DNA of 64,000 bases from Clostridiales bacterium (GCA_004554165.1 SFNQ01000014.1:18556-82555); one strand, 5' to 3'. Positions 34,994 to 44,724 are shown, counted from the stretch's first letter. Numbers and translations are program-made. The notes: a model not told the origin generated them from the letters alone.

Positions 34994-36436
34994 ATGCTGT
35001 TATCTGAACTTGCCATGACCACGGGACTTCGCTATATGGGTCGGGACGTGGACATCGTTTCCATCGAGTACGATTCCCGCAGGGTCAAGCCCGGGAGCAT
35101 GTTCTGCTGCATCGTCGGGCAGCTCTTTGATGGACATGCCTTTGCCGAAGCCGCGGCGCAGGCCGGGGCCGTGGCATTTCTCACGGAGCGGGAGCTGCCG
35201 CTGGACCTGCCCCAGATCATCGTAAAAAACGCCAGAAAGGCCATGGCCGAAATGGCCGCGGCTTTCTACGGCTATCCCCAGCGCGAGATGCAGATGCTGG
35301 GCGTAACCGGAACCAACGGCAAGACCACCACCACCTACATGCTCAAGGCCATCGCAGAGCATGCCGGCAAGAAGGTGGGCATCATCGGCACCATCCGCAA
35401 CATGATCGGCCAGGAAAGCCTGCCCACCGACCGCACCACACCGGAGTCGGTGGATCTGTTCCGGCTGCTGCGCGTCATGGCGGACGCCCGGGTGGATCTT
35501 GTGGTGATGGAGGTCTCCTCCCACGCGCTGGAGCAATACCGCGTACACGGCATCCGCTTCGACGTGGCCCTGTTTACCAACCTGACCCAGGATCATCTTG
35601 ATTACCACAAGACCTTCGACAACTACCTCGCCGCCAAGAAGCTCCTCTTTCAGAACGCGAAAAAGGCCGTCGTCAACGTGGACGATCCCTATGCCGGCCG
35701 CATCATGGAGGGGCTTTCGATCCCGATCCTCACCTTTGGCGTGCGGGATCGGGCGGACCTTGCGGCCTCCAATATCGATATCACCACCGCAGGCGTTCAG
35801 TTTGACCTGCATACCCCCGCGGGCGACTGCCGCATGAACCTGCCCATCCCCGGTCTGTTCTCCGTGTTCAACGCCATGGGGTCCGTGGGCCTTGGACTGT
35901 CCATCGGCGTGCGGCTGGACTGCATCAAGGAGGGGCTTGAGTCCATGACCAGCGTTTCCGGCCGTCTGGAGGCGGTTACAGCGGGCAAAAACATTCCTTT
36001 TTCCGTATTTGTGGACTATGCGCACACGCCCGATGCGCTTGAAAACGTGCTCAAAACCGTGCGGGAGTTTGCAAAACGCCGCGTCATCTGCGTCTTCGGC
36101 TGCGGCGGCAACCGCGACCGCGCCAAGCGCCCCATCATGGGCGAGATCGCGGGGCGCTTCTCCGATTTTGCCATCATCACCTCGGACAACCCGCGCAACG
36201 AAAACCCGATGGATATCATCGAGACCATCGAGGAAGGCGTGAAGCGTTCCGGGGCAAACTATACCGTGATCGAAAACCGCAGGGACGCCATCGCCCACGC
36301 GCTGGACATCGCCCAGCCGGACGACGTCGTCCTGATTGCGGGCAAGGGCCACGAGAACTATCAGGAGATCAACGGCACCAAGTACCATTTCGACGACAAA
36401 GAAATTGTGGAGGAGCTTCTTTTGAAGCGCGTTTAA
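34994..36436 (+). CDS. murE: UDP-MurNAc-tripeptide synthetase (meso-DAP-adding)
   Basis: 480 residues. It shows the Mur ligase ATP loop GVTGTNGKTTTTYMLKAI, the carbamylated-Lys region and the C-terminal specificity motif TSDNPRNENP (D398-N-P-R401). DNPR is the hallmark of MurE enzymes that add meso-diaminopimelate, so the wall should be DAP-type. GGGAGG precedes ATG 34994. It is followed after 6 bp by mraY; the usual intervening murF is absent. Confidence 0.95.
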   Translation: MLLSELAMTTGLRYMGRDVDIVSIEYDSRRVKPGSMFCCIVGQLFDGHAFAEAAAQAGAVAFLTERELPLDLPQIIVKNARKAMAEMAAAFYGYPQREMQMLGVTGTNGKTTTTYMLKAIAEHAGKKVGIIGTIRNMIGQESLPTDRTTPESVDLFRLLRVMADARVDLVVMEVSSHALEQYRVHGIRFDVALFTNLTQDHLDYHKTFDNYLAAKKLLFQNAKKAVVNVDDPYAGRIMEGLSIPILTFGVRDRADLAASNIDITTAGVQFDLHTPAGDCRMNLPIPGLFSVFNAMGSVGLGLSIGVRLDCIKEGLESMTSVSGRLEAVTAGKNIPFSVFVDYAHTPDALENVLKTVREFAKRRVICVFGCGGNRDRAKRPIMGEIAGRFSDFAIITSDNPRNENPMDIIETIEEGVKRSGANYTVIENRRDAIAHALDIAQPDDVVLIAGKGHENYQEINGTKYHFDDKEIVEELLLKRV

Positions 36437-36442
36437 GGGTTT

Positions 36443-37453
36443 ATGTTTACCTATCTGCTCACCGCGCTCGTCGCGTTCGCCCTGATGCTTGTGCTGGGGC
36501 CCATCCTCATCCCCCTGCTGCACCGCCTGAAATTCGGCCAGGTGGAGCGGGAGGAAGGCCCCGCTTCCCACAAGCAGAAGCAGGGCACGCCCACCATGGG
36601 CGGCATCGCCTTTCTGATCGCAATTCTCATCGCGACGCTGCTGTTCGGCATGTCCGGCATGGAGTTTACGCTGCCGGCGCTGCTGGCCACCTTTGCTTTC
36701 GGCCTTGTGGGCTTTCTGGACGACTTCATCAAGGTCAAGCTCCGCAGAAACCTGGGCCTTCGCGCCTATCAGAAGATCATCGCGCAGCTGGGCATTTCCT
36801 TTGTCATCGCCTTCTGGGCCTACCGCTCGCCCTTTATCGGTTCAACGCTGTATCTGCCCTTCTCCGGCGGAAGCTGGGATCTGGGCGTCTGGTACATCCC
36901 CGCCATGATGTTCGTCATCATTGCAGAGGTCAACGCCGTGAACCTGACGGACGGACTGGACGGCCTTTCCTCCAGCGTTACGCTGGTCTATGCGCTGGCC
37001 ATGGCGGTGATGTTCTCCATTCTCGGCAGAAGCGCAACCGCCCTCGGCGAGGTTCTCTACGGCGTGAATCTGGAGAGCATGGCCATTTTCTCAATGGCGG
37101 TGGTCGGCGCGCTGCTGGGCTTTCTGCGCTACAACTGCTATCCTGCGCGGGTATTTATGGGCGATACCGGTTCGCTGGCGCTGGGCGGCGTCGTCTCGGT
37201 GCTGGCCATCTGCTCCCGCTCTGTGCTGCTGCTGCCGGTGATGGGAATCTGCTTTGTGGGCTCTGCCGTTTCGGTGGTGCTTCAAGTAGGCTCCTACAAG
37301 CTGCGCCACGGCAAGCGTATTTTCAAAATGGCGCCGCTGCACCATCACTTCGAGCTCTCCGGCATGCATGAGGCCCGCATCGTGACCATGTACACCATCG
37401 TCACGGCGGTCTGCTGCGCGGCCTGTCTTGTCCTCTTCCTCATGCCCCGCTAG
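36443..37453 (+). CDS. mraY: Phospho-MurNAc-pentapeptide transferase
   Basis: 336 residues with about ten membrane segments. Signature motifs: KQGTPTMGGIAFLI, GFLDDFIKVK (DDxxK), NAVNLTDGLDGLSS and MAPLHHHFE. It transfers phospho-MurNAc-pentapeptide to undecaprenyl phosphate, giving lipid I at the inner membrane face. It starts 6 bp after murE, so it is translated as part of the same message. Confidence 0.97.
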   Translation: MFTYLLTALVAFALMLVLGPILIPLLHRLKFGQVEREEGPASHKQKQGTPTMGGIAFLIAILIATLLFGMSGMEFTLPALLATFAFGLVGFLDDFIKVKLRRNLGLRAYQKIIAQLGISFVIAFWAYRSPFIGSTLYLPFSGGSWDLGVWYIPAMMFVIIAEVNAVNLTDGLDGLSSSVTLVYALAMAVMFSILGRSATALGEVLYGVNLESMAIFSMAVVGALLGFLRYNCYPARVFMGDTGSLALGGVVSVLAICSRSVLLLPVMGICFVGSAVSVVLQVGSYKLRHGKRIFKMAPLHHHFELSGMHEARIVTMYTIVTAVCCAACLVLFLMPR

Positions 37454-37589
37454 ACTGCGGCGGCAAAACGGTTTTCCGCTGCACGGGCACGGCCTTTCTG
37501 CGCCCGCTGCGGCTTCTTTGTCTCAGCGGGGCCTGCGCTCATGGCAGCTTCGGCCCGCGCGCACTACAGAGTTTGCGGAGGTGATCCCC

Positions 37590-38963
37590 TTGGAACGCAA
37601 TGCGGAGCGGCAAAGGACAGCGCTCATCGTCGGCATGGCAAAGAGCGGCATTGGCGCCGCAAAGCTGCTGTGCCGTCAGGGCTGGCGGGTGCTGGTCAAC
37701 GACAAAAAGCCCGAGATTGACGGCCTTTCCCAGGCGCTCTCCGGCGCGGCGGTGGAGCTGCACCTTGGCGAAGACCCGCTCTCCCTTCTGGACGGGGTGG
37801 AGCTTGTGGTTCCCAGCCCCATCATTCCCATGACCGTCCCCTTCCTGGCAGAAGCGCGGCGGCGGGGGATCGAAATCGTTTCGGAGATCGAGCTTGGGTA
37901 CCGCTACGCGCAGGCGGAGTTTGTCTGTATCACCGGCACCAACGGCAAGACCACCTGCACTGCGCTCACGGGCGAGCTGTTCCGGGCAGGGGGCTTTCGT
38001 ACCTTTGTGCTGGGCAACATCGGCGTGGCCATCACCGAGCATGCGGAGGAGACCCGGCCGGGCGACGTCATCGTTGCGGAAACGGCGGCGCTCCAGCTGG
38101 AGGGCTGCTCGCGCTTCCATGCGCATGCTGCGGCCTGCTGCAACATCACGCCGGACCATCTGGACCACTTCGGCACGATGGAGAACTACATCGCCGCCAA
38201 GCGCAAGGTCTTTGACAATCAAACCGGGGCGGACTTCGCGGTGCTGAACTACGACGATCCCGAGGTGCGCGCCATGGCGGCAATTACGCCCGCGCAGGCC
38301 CTGTACTTTTCCCGCAAAACCGAGGTGGAAAGGGGCATGTTCCTGCGCGACGGCATGGTGATCTGCCGTCTGGACGGCCGCGAGTTTCCGCTGCTGCCCG
38401 CAGCGGACATCCGCATCGTCGGCGGCCACAATCTTGAGAACGCGATGCTCTCGGCGCTGCTGGCCCTGTCCTGCGGCGTTTCGCCGGAAACCGTTGCCGC
38501 CGTCCTCCGCGTCTTCCCCGGCGTGGAGCATCGGATCGAGTTTGTGCGGGAGCTGGACGGCGTCGCCTACTATAACGACAGCAAGGGCACCAACCCTGCC
38601 TCCACCATCCGCGCCATTGAGGCCATGACGCGGCCCACCGTCATGCTGCTGGGCGGCTATGACAAGCACGCGGATTTTCACGAGCTGTTTGAGGTGTTTC
38701 AGCGCAGCGGCCTCATCCGGGCCATGGTGGTCATGGGGCAGACGAAGCGGCAGATTCTTGACACAGCGGAGGAGCTGGGCATGGGCGGCCTGTGCCGGTC
38801 CGCAGAAACCTTTCGCGAGGCCGTGGATCTGGCGCGATCGCTGGCCGCGCCCGGCGACGCAGTGCTGCTCTCCCCCGCCTGTGCCAGCTGGGGCATGTTT
38901 GACAATTTTGAACAGCGGGGCAGAATTTTTAAAGAAATTGTAATATCATACGGAACAAACTGA
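37590..38963 (+). CDS. murD: UDP-MurNAc-L-alanine--D-glutamate ligase
   Basis: 457 residues from TTG 37590, which follows GGAGGTGATC (37576-37585), a 10-base match to the 16S anti-Shine-Dalgarno. The upstream ATG at 37428 lies inside mraY. Motifs: N-terminal Rossmann-like ALIVGMAKSGIGAAKLL, ATP loop CITGTNGKTTCTALTG, EHRIEFVRELDGVAYYNDSK. It adds D-glutamate to UDP-MurNAc-L-Ala. The 136 bp between mraY and murD hold no gene. Confidence 0.95.
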   Translation: MERNAERQRTALIVGMAKSGIGAAKLLCRQGWRVLVNDKKPEIDGLSQALSGAAVELHLGEDPLSLLDGVELVVPSPIIPMTVPFLAEARRRGIEIVSEIELGYRYAQAEFVCITGTNGKTTCTALTGELFRAGGFRTFVLGNIGVAITEHAEETRPGDVIVAETAALQLEGCSRFHAHAAACCNITPDHLDHFGTMENYIAAKRKVFDNQTGADFAVLNYDDPEVRAMAAITPAQALYFSRKTEVERGMFLRDGMVICRLDGREFPLLPAADIRIVGGHNLENAMLSALLALSCGVSPETVAAVLRVFPGVEHRIEFVRELDGVAYYNDSKGTNPASTIRAIEAMTRPTVMLLGGYDKHADFHELFEVFQRSGLIRAMVVMGQTKRQILDTAEELGMGGLCRSAETFREAVDLARSLAAPGDAVLLSPACASWGMFDNFEQRGRIFKEIVISYGTN

Positions 38964-38979
38964 AAACATTCTTCGAATT

Positions 38980-39003
38980 CGGGCGGCCGGGTGGTCGCCC
39001 GTC
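38980..39003 (+). terminator. Possible terminator after murD
   Basis: GGGCGGCC (38981-38988) pairs with GGTCGCCC (38993-39000, one G-U) around GGGT. It is followed only by GTCTTGCT, so termination is probably partial. The ftsW promoter -35 lies in that tail. Confidence 0.4.
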
Positions 39004-39032
39004 TTGCTATCGCATAAAGTTAATAGTATAAT
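39004..39032 (+). promoter_or_regulatory. Internal dcw promoter before ftsW
   Basis: -35 TTGCTA (39004-39009), 17-bp spacer, perfect -10 TATAAT (39027-39032). It would allow ftsW and downstream genes to be expressed apart from mraZ-murD. Confidence 0.65.
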
Positions 39033-39115
39033 ACTTTGGTTATCGTGGGTGTGTATTCGTTCCGGTGGGCGGGCGCGTGCATGCTTCTGCATAAATCTGG
39101 AAAGGAGTGGGGCGT

Positions 39116-40288
39116 TTGGCGCAATCTGCCGTAAAAACACGGCGTCGCATGGATTATGCGATCCTTTTGACCGTGACGCTGTTGTGCGCGTTCGGCCTCG
39201 TGATGATCTTCTCCGCGAGTTACTACTATGCGCAGAATACCGCCTCTACGGAGTACGACGGTTACTTCTACATTCGCAGGCAGTCCATCTACCTTGCGCT
39301 GGGCTATCCGGTGATGATCGCGCTGTCCTTTTTCGATTACCGCCGGCTTGAAAAGCTGAAGGTGGTGGGTCTGCTGGTGTCCATCATTCTTCTGATTGCA
39401 GTGCTGATCTTCGGCAAGGAGCTCAACGGCGCAAAGCGCTGGCTGGACATCGCGGGCCAGAGTATTCAGCCCTCCGAGGTTGCAAAATTCGGCATGATGC
39501 TCTATATGTGCGCGTTCATGAGCAAAAAACACGCCGTCATGCAGAGCTTCAAATACGGCATGCTGCCCATGCTCCTGGTCATCGGCGTGGTCTGCGGCCT
39601 TGTCATGCTCCAGCCCAACATGTCCATGTCCGTTATCATGGGCATGCTCGGCTACGCGCTTTTGTACATTGGCGGCTGCAAGGGCAAGCATCTGTTCTTC
39701 CTGCTCATCCTCCTGGTTGGCCTGTTTGTCCTGCTTGCGGTCATCGAGCCTTACCGTCTGGCACGCCTGACCTCCTTCACCGACCCCTGGAAGGACCCGC
39801 TGGGCACGGGCTACCAGCTCATCCAGTCCTTCTACGCCATCGGCAGCGGCGGGCTCTTCGGCCGGGGGCTCAACAACAGCCGCCAGAAGCTCCTGTTCCT
39901 CACCTACGGCGAGTCCGACTTTATTTTCGCCGTCATCTGTGAGGAGCTGGGCTTTGTGGGCGGGCTGGTTATCCTGCTGGCTTACGGCTTCATCATCTTC
40001 CGCGGCATCCGCATTGCGCTGCGCTGCCGCGACCGCTTCGGCAGTCTCCTTGCCGCAGGAATCACCGTCGTTTTCGCCATTCAGATTCTAGTGAACATCG
40101 GCGTTGTGACCGGCTCCTTCCCGACCACCGGTCAGGCCCTTCCCTTTATCAGTTCGGGCGGCTCGTCGCTGGTGCTGTTCCTGGCCGCCATGGGCGTGCT
40201 GCTGAACATCTCGCGCTCAACCTCAGGCTCGATGCAGCCGGTGGTGCGCGCGGCCTTCCGCAAAAAGCCCCGGGCCGTGGCCGGTTAG
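39116..40288 (+). CDS. ftsW: FtsW-type SEDS glycosyltransferase
   Basis: 390 residues from TTG 39116, placed 8 nt after AAAGGAG; the GTG at 39107 overlaps that site. Ten predicted membrane segments. SEDS motifs include NGAKRWLDIAGQSIQPSEVA and the C-terminal TTGQALPFISSGGSSLVLFL. The large loop FTDPWKDPLGTGYQLIQSFY carries the conserved Asp region. It polymerises lipid II at the septum with the class B PBP. FtsW rather than RodA is inferred from the dcw position. Confidence 0.93.
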   Translation: MAQSAVKTRRRMDYAILLTVTLLCAFGLVMIFSASYYYAQNTASTEYDGYFYIRRQSIYLALGYPVMIALSFFDYRRLEKLKVVGLLVSIILLIAVLIFGKELNGAKRWLDIAGQSIQPSEVAKFGMMLYMCAFMSKKHAVMQSFKYGMLPMLLVIGVVCGLVMLQPNMSMSVIMGMLGYALLYIGGCKGKHLFFLLILLVGLFVLLAVIEPYRLARLTSFTDPWKDPLGTGYQLIQSFYAIGSGGLFGRGLNNSRQKLLFLTYGESDFIFAVICEELGFVGGLVILLAYGFIIFRGIRIALRCRDRFGSLLAAGITVVFAIQILVNIGVVTGSFPTTGQALPFISSGGSSLVLFLAAMGVLLNISRSTSGSMQPVVRAAFRKKPRAVAG

Positions 40289-40399
40289 CGCCGCTGCAGG
40301 CGCCCTTTCCTTCCGGCATTTTCCGGCGCGCCGCCTGCATTGTCGCATTTTTTGGAACATTCGACACGCTCCATGCATACAATAGGCTGGAGGTGTCCC

Positions 40400-41695
40400 A
40401 TGCCGTATTTTTCCATCGCAGGCGGCATCCCGCTCAGAGGAAGCTGCCGCGTTCACGGCGCCAAGAACGCCGTTCTGCCCATTCTCGCCGCCGCCGTGCT
40501 GACCAGGCGCCCCGTCCGGCTTCTGGATGTTCCGGATCTGTCGGATGTACGCAACATGTCCGAAATTCTGCGTATGCTGGGCTGCCATATTACCAGGGAC
40601 GGCGACGCGCTCTGCATCGACGGTTCGGATGCCGCCTGCTGCGAGCTGCCGGAGGATCTGTCCAAGGAGCTGCGTTCCTCCATCTTCCTGCTGGGGCCTG
40701 TGCTGGGCCGCTTCCGCCGCGCGGTGGTGACCTATCCGGGGGGCTGCGAGATTGGCAACCGGCCCATCGACCTGCACCTGAAGGGCCTTTCCGCACTTCG
40801 GGCGCACATTCTGGAGGAGGGCGGCCGCATCCACTGCGACGGACATGCGCTGGTCGGCGCCACCATCCATCTTGACTATCCCTCCGTGGGCGCCACCGAA
40901 AACATCATGATGGCCGCCACCGCCGCGGAGGGGGAAACGGTCATCTGCAACGCGGCGCGGGAGCCGGAGATTGTCGATTTGCAGGGTTTTCTCTGCGCCG
41001 CCGGCTTTGACGTACAGGGCGCAGGCACCTCCACCGTGGTCATCCGCGGCGGCTGCCGCCCGCGGGAAGTCACCTTCCGCATCATGCCGGACCGGATTGT
41101 GACGGGAACGCTGCTGTGCGCCGCAGCCATCACCGGCGGCAGCGTTACGGTGGAAAACGCCTGCCCGGCGCACCTTTCCGCAACACTTGCAAAGCTGACC
41201 GAGGCCGGCTGCGAGCTGACGCTGTATGACCGGGCCATTCACCTGAACGCGCCCCCGCGTCCCGCCGCCATCCCGCGGCTGGAAACGCTGCCCCATCCGG
41301 GCTTCCCCACCGATATGCAGTCGCAGATGTGCGCGCTTGCGTCGGTTGCGGACGGCACCAGCGTCGTGGTGGAAAACGTGTTTGAAAACCGCTTCAAGCA
41401 TGTGCCAGAGCTGATCCGCATGGGCGCGGACATCCTGACCCGGGACCGCACGGCCGTTATCCGCGGCGTACCGCGCCTCACCGGGGCCGCCGTCACCGCG
41501 CGGGACCTGCGCGGCGGCGCCTCGCTGGTGCTGGCCGGCCTTTGCGCGGAGGGGACGACCACGGTACACCGCATCGGCCATATCGACCGCGGCTACGACC
41601 ATCTCGAGCGCATGCTGCGGCCGCTGGGCGCCCGCATTACACGACACGAGGAGACCCATGGCAAAGAAGAGCCGGAAACAGGACCAACCGAATAA
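40400..41695 (+). CDS. murA: UDP-GlcNAc 1-carboxyvinyltransferase
   Basis: 431 residues from ATG 40400, behind TGGAGGTG; the ATG at 40340 has no site. N-terminal LRGSCRVHGAKNAVLPIL, catalytic loop GGCEIGNRPIDLHLKGL with Cys116 (E. coli Cys115, the fosfomycin target), and PTDMQSQMCALASVADGTS. It adds enolpyruvate from PEP to UDP-GlcNAc, the first committed wall step. It occupies the slot between ftsW and ftsQ where murG usually lies. Its 3' end overlaps ftsQ by 38 bp. Confidence 0.95.
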   Translation: MPYFSIAGGIPLRGSCRVHGAKNAVLPILAAAVLTRRPVRLLDVPDLSDVRNMSEILRMLGCHITRDGDALCIDGSDAACCELPEDLSKELRSSIFLLGPVLGRFRRAVVTYPGGCEIGNRPIDLHLKGLSALRAHILEEGGRIHCDGHALVGATIHLDYPSVGATENIMMAATAAEGETVICNAAREPEIVDLQGFLCAAGFDVQGAGTSTVVIRGGCRPREVTFRIMPDRIVTGTLLCAAAITGGSVTVENACPAHLSATLAKLTEAGCELTLYDRAIHLNAPPRPAAIPRLETLPHPGFPTDMQSQMCALASVADGTSVVVENVFENRFKHVPELIRMGADILTRDRTAVIRGVPRLTGAAVTARDLRGGASLVLAGLCAEGTTTVHRIGHIDRGYDHLERMLRPLGARITRHEETHGKEEPETGPTE

Positions 41696-43313
41696 GAAAA
41701 AGAGATTCAGCCTGTTTGCGGCGCTGTTTTCGCCGGCGGATGAGCCGGAGGACGAGCGGGGCCTGCTGGACGACGGACCCGCCGGGGAAGATTACGGGTA
41801 TGACGGGGACGAGATCGATTACGATACCGAATTCGACGACGAAGACGAGAGCGATTATAACGCTGGGCCGGAGGGCGCGCCTGCGTCCTCTGTGGACGAG
41901 AACGGCGAGCTGATCCACCTGTTCAGCGACGACGAGGTGGAATACTCCGAGGAGCAGGACTTTCAGGCCGCGGACAGCCTCGTCTGGGAGGATGGCGAGC
42001 GGGTGGTTACGGACTACGCCCCCCTGCCCGATGCCCCCGGCCTCGACAGCGCAGACACGGCCGCCAGACGCCGCGGAAAGCGGGAAGCGGGCCGCAGCGG
42101 ACTGCCGGATGATCGCGACCTGCTGGGCGGCGTGCCGCTGCCCGAGGAGATCAACCTGTTTGACGGCGCGGACGAGCCCTCCGCCCGTCTCTCCAGCGGA
42201 CGTACCCGCATTTTCCGCACCGGCGGCGGCGCCACCGCGCGCATCAACATCAATGAGACGCAGACCATCCGCGCCGTGGACGCGGCCCAGCGCAAGCGCC
42301 GCGCCCAGGAGGCGGAGCGCAAGCACGCCATCTACGTTGCAAAAAAACAGCGCAAGGAAAAGCGCCGGGATTTTTTCAAGCGCATGACAATGAACTTCGT
42401 CTTTGGCGCGTTCATCCTCATCGCCGTCATTGCGGCGGTGTACTATACCTTCCTGCTCAGCGACATCGTCGTGGTGGGCAACGAAACCTATTCCGCGCAA
42501 TACATTGCGGAGCTTTCCGGGCTCAGGCTCGGGCAGCATATGTTCTTTGCGGACCTGGAGCAAGCGCGGGAAAACATCGTGGAAAACCCCTATTTGCAGG
42601 TCAACGAGATCAGCTATATCTTCCCCTCCCGCGTGCGCATCGACATCACCGAGCGCAGGGAGGTGGCAGGCATCATCGGCCTGGATTACAACGTCATCAT
42701 CGATCATAACGGCTATGTGCTCTCCATGAGCGGCGGCACCGACCTGTCGGACCTTGTGCAGGTCACGGGCGTGAGCATGACGGGCTTTCAGCTGGGTCAG
42801 CGCATCGGCGAATCCAGCGACTTTGCCACGGCCTCGCTGATCTCGCTCATTGAAAAGCTGGAAGAATTTGCGCTGATCGATCATATCCGCTCCATCGACA
42901 TGACCACGCCGCTGGCCATCGTCATGTACACGGACAACGGCTTTAAAATCCATCTCGGGCAGCCCACGGAGCTTGACAGCAAGTTCACCGCCCTGCAGAA
43001 GCTCATGCCACGCTTTGAGGAGCAGGGCATTTTTACCGGAACGCTCTATCTCTCCGCAAAGGGCGGCACGGTGTACTCGCCTCAGGGCGCTGGCGCCTCG
43101 GCGTCTGCGGCCGACCCCAACGCGCCCGCCGACCCCAATGAACCCACCGATCCCAACGCGCCGACCGACCCTAGCGCCACAATGGACCCCTACGCCACGA
43201 CGGATCCCTATGGGGCAACGCCCGACCCCTGGACGCCCACCGAAACGCCGCAGCCCGCAACCCCATCGCCCATCCCGCTGCAGCCGGGCGGCGGCGACGG
43301 CTTCCAGGGCTGA
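41658..43313 (+). CDS. ftsQ: FtsQ/DivIB division protein with very long cytoplasmic region
   Basis: 551 residues, about twice the usual FtsQ size. An acidic, disordered N-terminal region of about 240 residues (for example YDGDEIDYDTEFDDEDESDY) ends in a basic stretch (KKQRKEKRRDFFKR). One membrane segment follows (NFVFGAFILIAVIAAVYYTF, near 245-265), then the POTRA domain (IVVVGNETYSAQYIAELSGL, PSRVRIDITERREVAGIIG) and a beta domain. The tail has repeated Asp-Pro-Asn units (DPNAPADPNEPTDPNAPTDP). It scaffolds FtsL/FtsB at the septum. ATG 41658 lies within the murA 3' end. Confidence 0.88.
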   Translation: MAKKSRKQDQPNKKKRFSLFAALFSPADEPEDERGLLDDGPAGEDYGYDGDEIDYDTEFDDEDESDYNAGPEGAPASSVDENGELIHLFSDDEVEYSEEQDFQAADSLVWEDGERVVTDYAPLPDAPGLDSADTAARRRGKREAGRSGLPDDRDLLGGVPLPEEINLFDGADEPSARLSSGRTRIFRTGGGATARININETQTIRAVDAAQRKRRAQEAERKHAIYVAKKQRKEKRRDFFKRMTMNFVFGAFILIAVIAAVYYTFLLSDIVVVGNETYSAQYIAELSGLRLGQHMFFADLEQARENIVENPYLQVNEISYIFPSRVRIDITERREVAGIIGLDYNVIIDHNGYVLSMSGGTDLSDLVQVTGVSMTGFQLGQRIGESSDFATASLISLIEKLEEFALIDHIRSIDMTTPLAIVMYTDNGFKIHLGQPTELDSKFTALQKLMPRFEEQGIFTGTLYLSAKGGTVYSPQGAGASASAADPNAPADPNEPTDPNAPTDPSATMDPYATTDPYGATPDPWTPTETPQPATPSPIPLQPGGGDGFQG

Positions 43314-43330
43314 CGCTTCCCGCCCTTCCC

Positions 43331-43364
43331 CGGCCCCGCCCCCGTCTGCGGGGCCGCGCCGTTT
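43331..43364 (+). terminator. Terminator after ftsQ
   Basis: CGGCCCCGC (43331-43339) pairs with GCGGGGCCG (43348-43356) around an 8-nt loop, followed by CGCCGTTTCC. The T tract is short. Confidence 0.5.
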
Positions 43365-43456
43365 CCCCGCCCGCTGCGCTTCTTTTTCAAAAAACAGCCC
43401 CAATTTCGCCAAAAAATGGCACAAAATATGAAATAACACAAAACATTTTATACGCC

Positions 43457-43486
43457 TTGCGCCAAAATATTTTTGTGTGATATAAT
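43457..43486 (+). promoter_or_regulatory. Promoter of ftsA-ftsZ
   Basis: -35 TTGCGC (43457-43462), 18-bp spacer, perfect -10 TATAAT (43481-43486), in a sharply A/T-rich stretch before ftsA. Confidence 0.7.
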
Positions 43487-43530
43487 AATGCAGTATATGT
43501 AGCGTTTGTCATTTGGAGGAAGTGCCGGTA

Positions 43531-44724
43531 TTGAGACCTGCGGCGATATTGGATATCGGAAGTTCGAAGATCGTCTGTCTGTGTGGCAGCACCGCTGTGC
43601 GTGGAGGTACTGTAGTTCACGGCGTCGGCGTTTCCGATTACGCAGGTTACGAGAGCGCGGAGTTTTTTGACGAGCGTTCACTGGAGGAGGCCATCGTCGC
43701 CTGCGTGCGCGAAGCCGAGCAGATGGCGCGCATCCGCATCCGCGATATGATTCTCTCCGTTCCGGTTCCCTTTTCAAAGCTCATCGTTACCTCCGCGACC
43801 ATCCGCCTCGATCCGCGCCGCGAGCGCATCGGCGCGGACGATGTGGACGAGCTGATCTCCCTCTCGCTTGCCAAGGCCCGCGCAGCGGAGTATGTTCTCA
43901 TGCACAGCACGCCGGTGAGCTATACGGTGGACGGCTACACCTCTCCGGATGCGCCCGAGGGCAGGCGGGCGGGCGAGTTCTCCGCAGAGGTTTCGCACAT
44001 GTATGTGCGCGAGAGCTTTCTCAGCAAGGTGTCCTCGATCCTCCGCACGCTGCAGATCGAGGTTTCCATGTGCGTGAGCGCGCAGCTTGCCGAGTCCCTT
44101 CTTCTCATTCCCGAGGAGGAGCGTGTGCGCCCTGCGGTGCTCATCGACGTCGGCCATACGCATACGGATGTCAGCCTCGTTGAGAACGCCGCGCTGACCG
44201 CCATGACCAGCTTTGATCTGGGCGGCGCGCAGTTCGCCTCCGATCTGGCCTTCGGTCTGGAAATTCCCCTGGAAACGGCGGAACAGGTCAAGCGCCGCTA
44301 TACCTTTTTGCAGGAGCCGGCAGGCAGCGTTGAAACCATCCGCATGCTCACGGGCGTCAAGCGCGTTGATCGCAGCGTCATCGACCTGATCGTCGGCGCG
44401 CGCGCGGAGGAGTTTGTCGCTCTTTTAAAAAAATCCCTGCGCATGCTGGGCGTTCATGCCGAAACGCGCCCGGCCACCTATCTGACCGGCGGCGGGTTTT
44501 CCATGATGCGCGGCGGCGGCGAATATCTCCGGCAGCAGTTGGGCCTGCACGTTAAGCGGGACATGCCCTATATGCCGGACATGAACACGCCCAACTACGC
44601 CAGCGCTTTTGGAGCGCTTGATTTTGCGCTCCGCGCAAGCAGCGCGGAAACCGAGGAATCCGTTCCCATAAGGCAGGGGATTGGCGGTATTTTGGATAGA
44701 ATTCGGAACTTATTTATACAATAA
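43531..44724 (+). CDS. ftsA: FtsA-like actin-fold division protein
   Basis: 397 residues from TTG 43531, with GGAGGAA 11 nt upstream; the TTG at 43513 overlaps that site. ATPase motifs are AAILDIGSSKIVCLCG, PAVLIDVGHTHTDVSLVENA and ATYLTGGGFSMMRGGGEYLR; the segment around MILSVPVPFSKLIVTSATIR fits the 1C (SHS2) subdomain. The last residues (GGILDRIRNLFIQ) form an amphipathic helix like the FtsA membrane-targeting sequence. It tethers FtsZ filaments to the membrane. It lies 12 bp before ftsZ. Divergent inside, but position and tail support the call. Confidence 0.9.
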   Translation: MRPAAILDIGSSKIVCLCGSTAVRGGTVVHGVGVSDYAGYESAEFFDERSLEEAIVACVREAEQMARIRIRDMILSVPVPFSKLIVTSATIRLDPRRERIGADDVDELISLSLAKARAAEYVLMHSTPVSYTVDGYTSPDAPEGRRAGEFSAEVSHMYVRESFLSKVSSILRTLQIEVSMCVSAQLAESLLLIPEEERVRPAVLIDVGHTHTDVSLVENAALTAMTSFDLGGAQFASDLAFGLEIPLETAEQVKRRYTFLQEPAGSVETIRMLTGVKRVDRSVIDLIVGARAEEFVALLKKSLRMLGVHAETRPATYLTGGGFSMMRGGGEYLRQQLGLHVKRDMPYMPDMNTPNYASAFGALDFALRASSAETEESVPIRQGIGGILDRIRNLFIQ

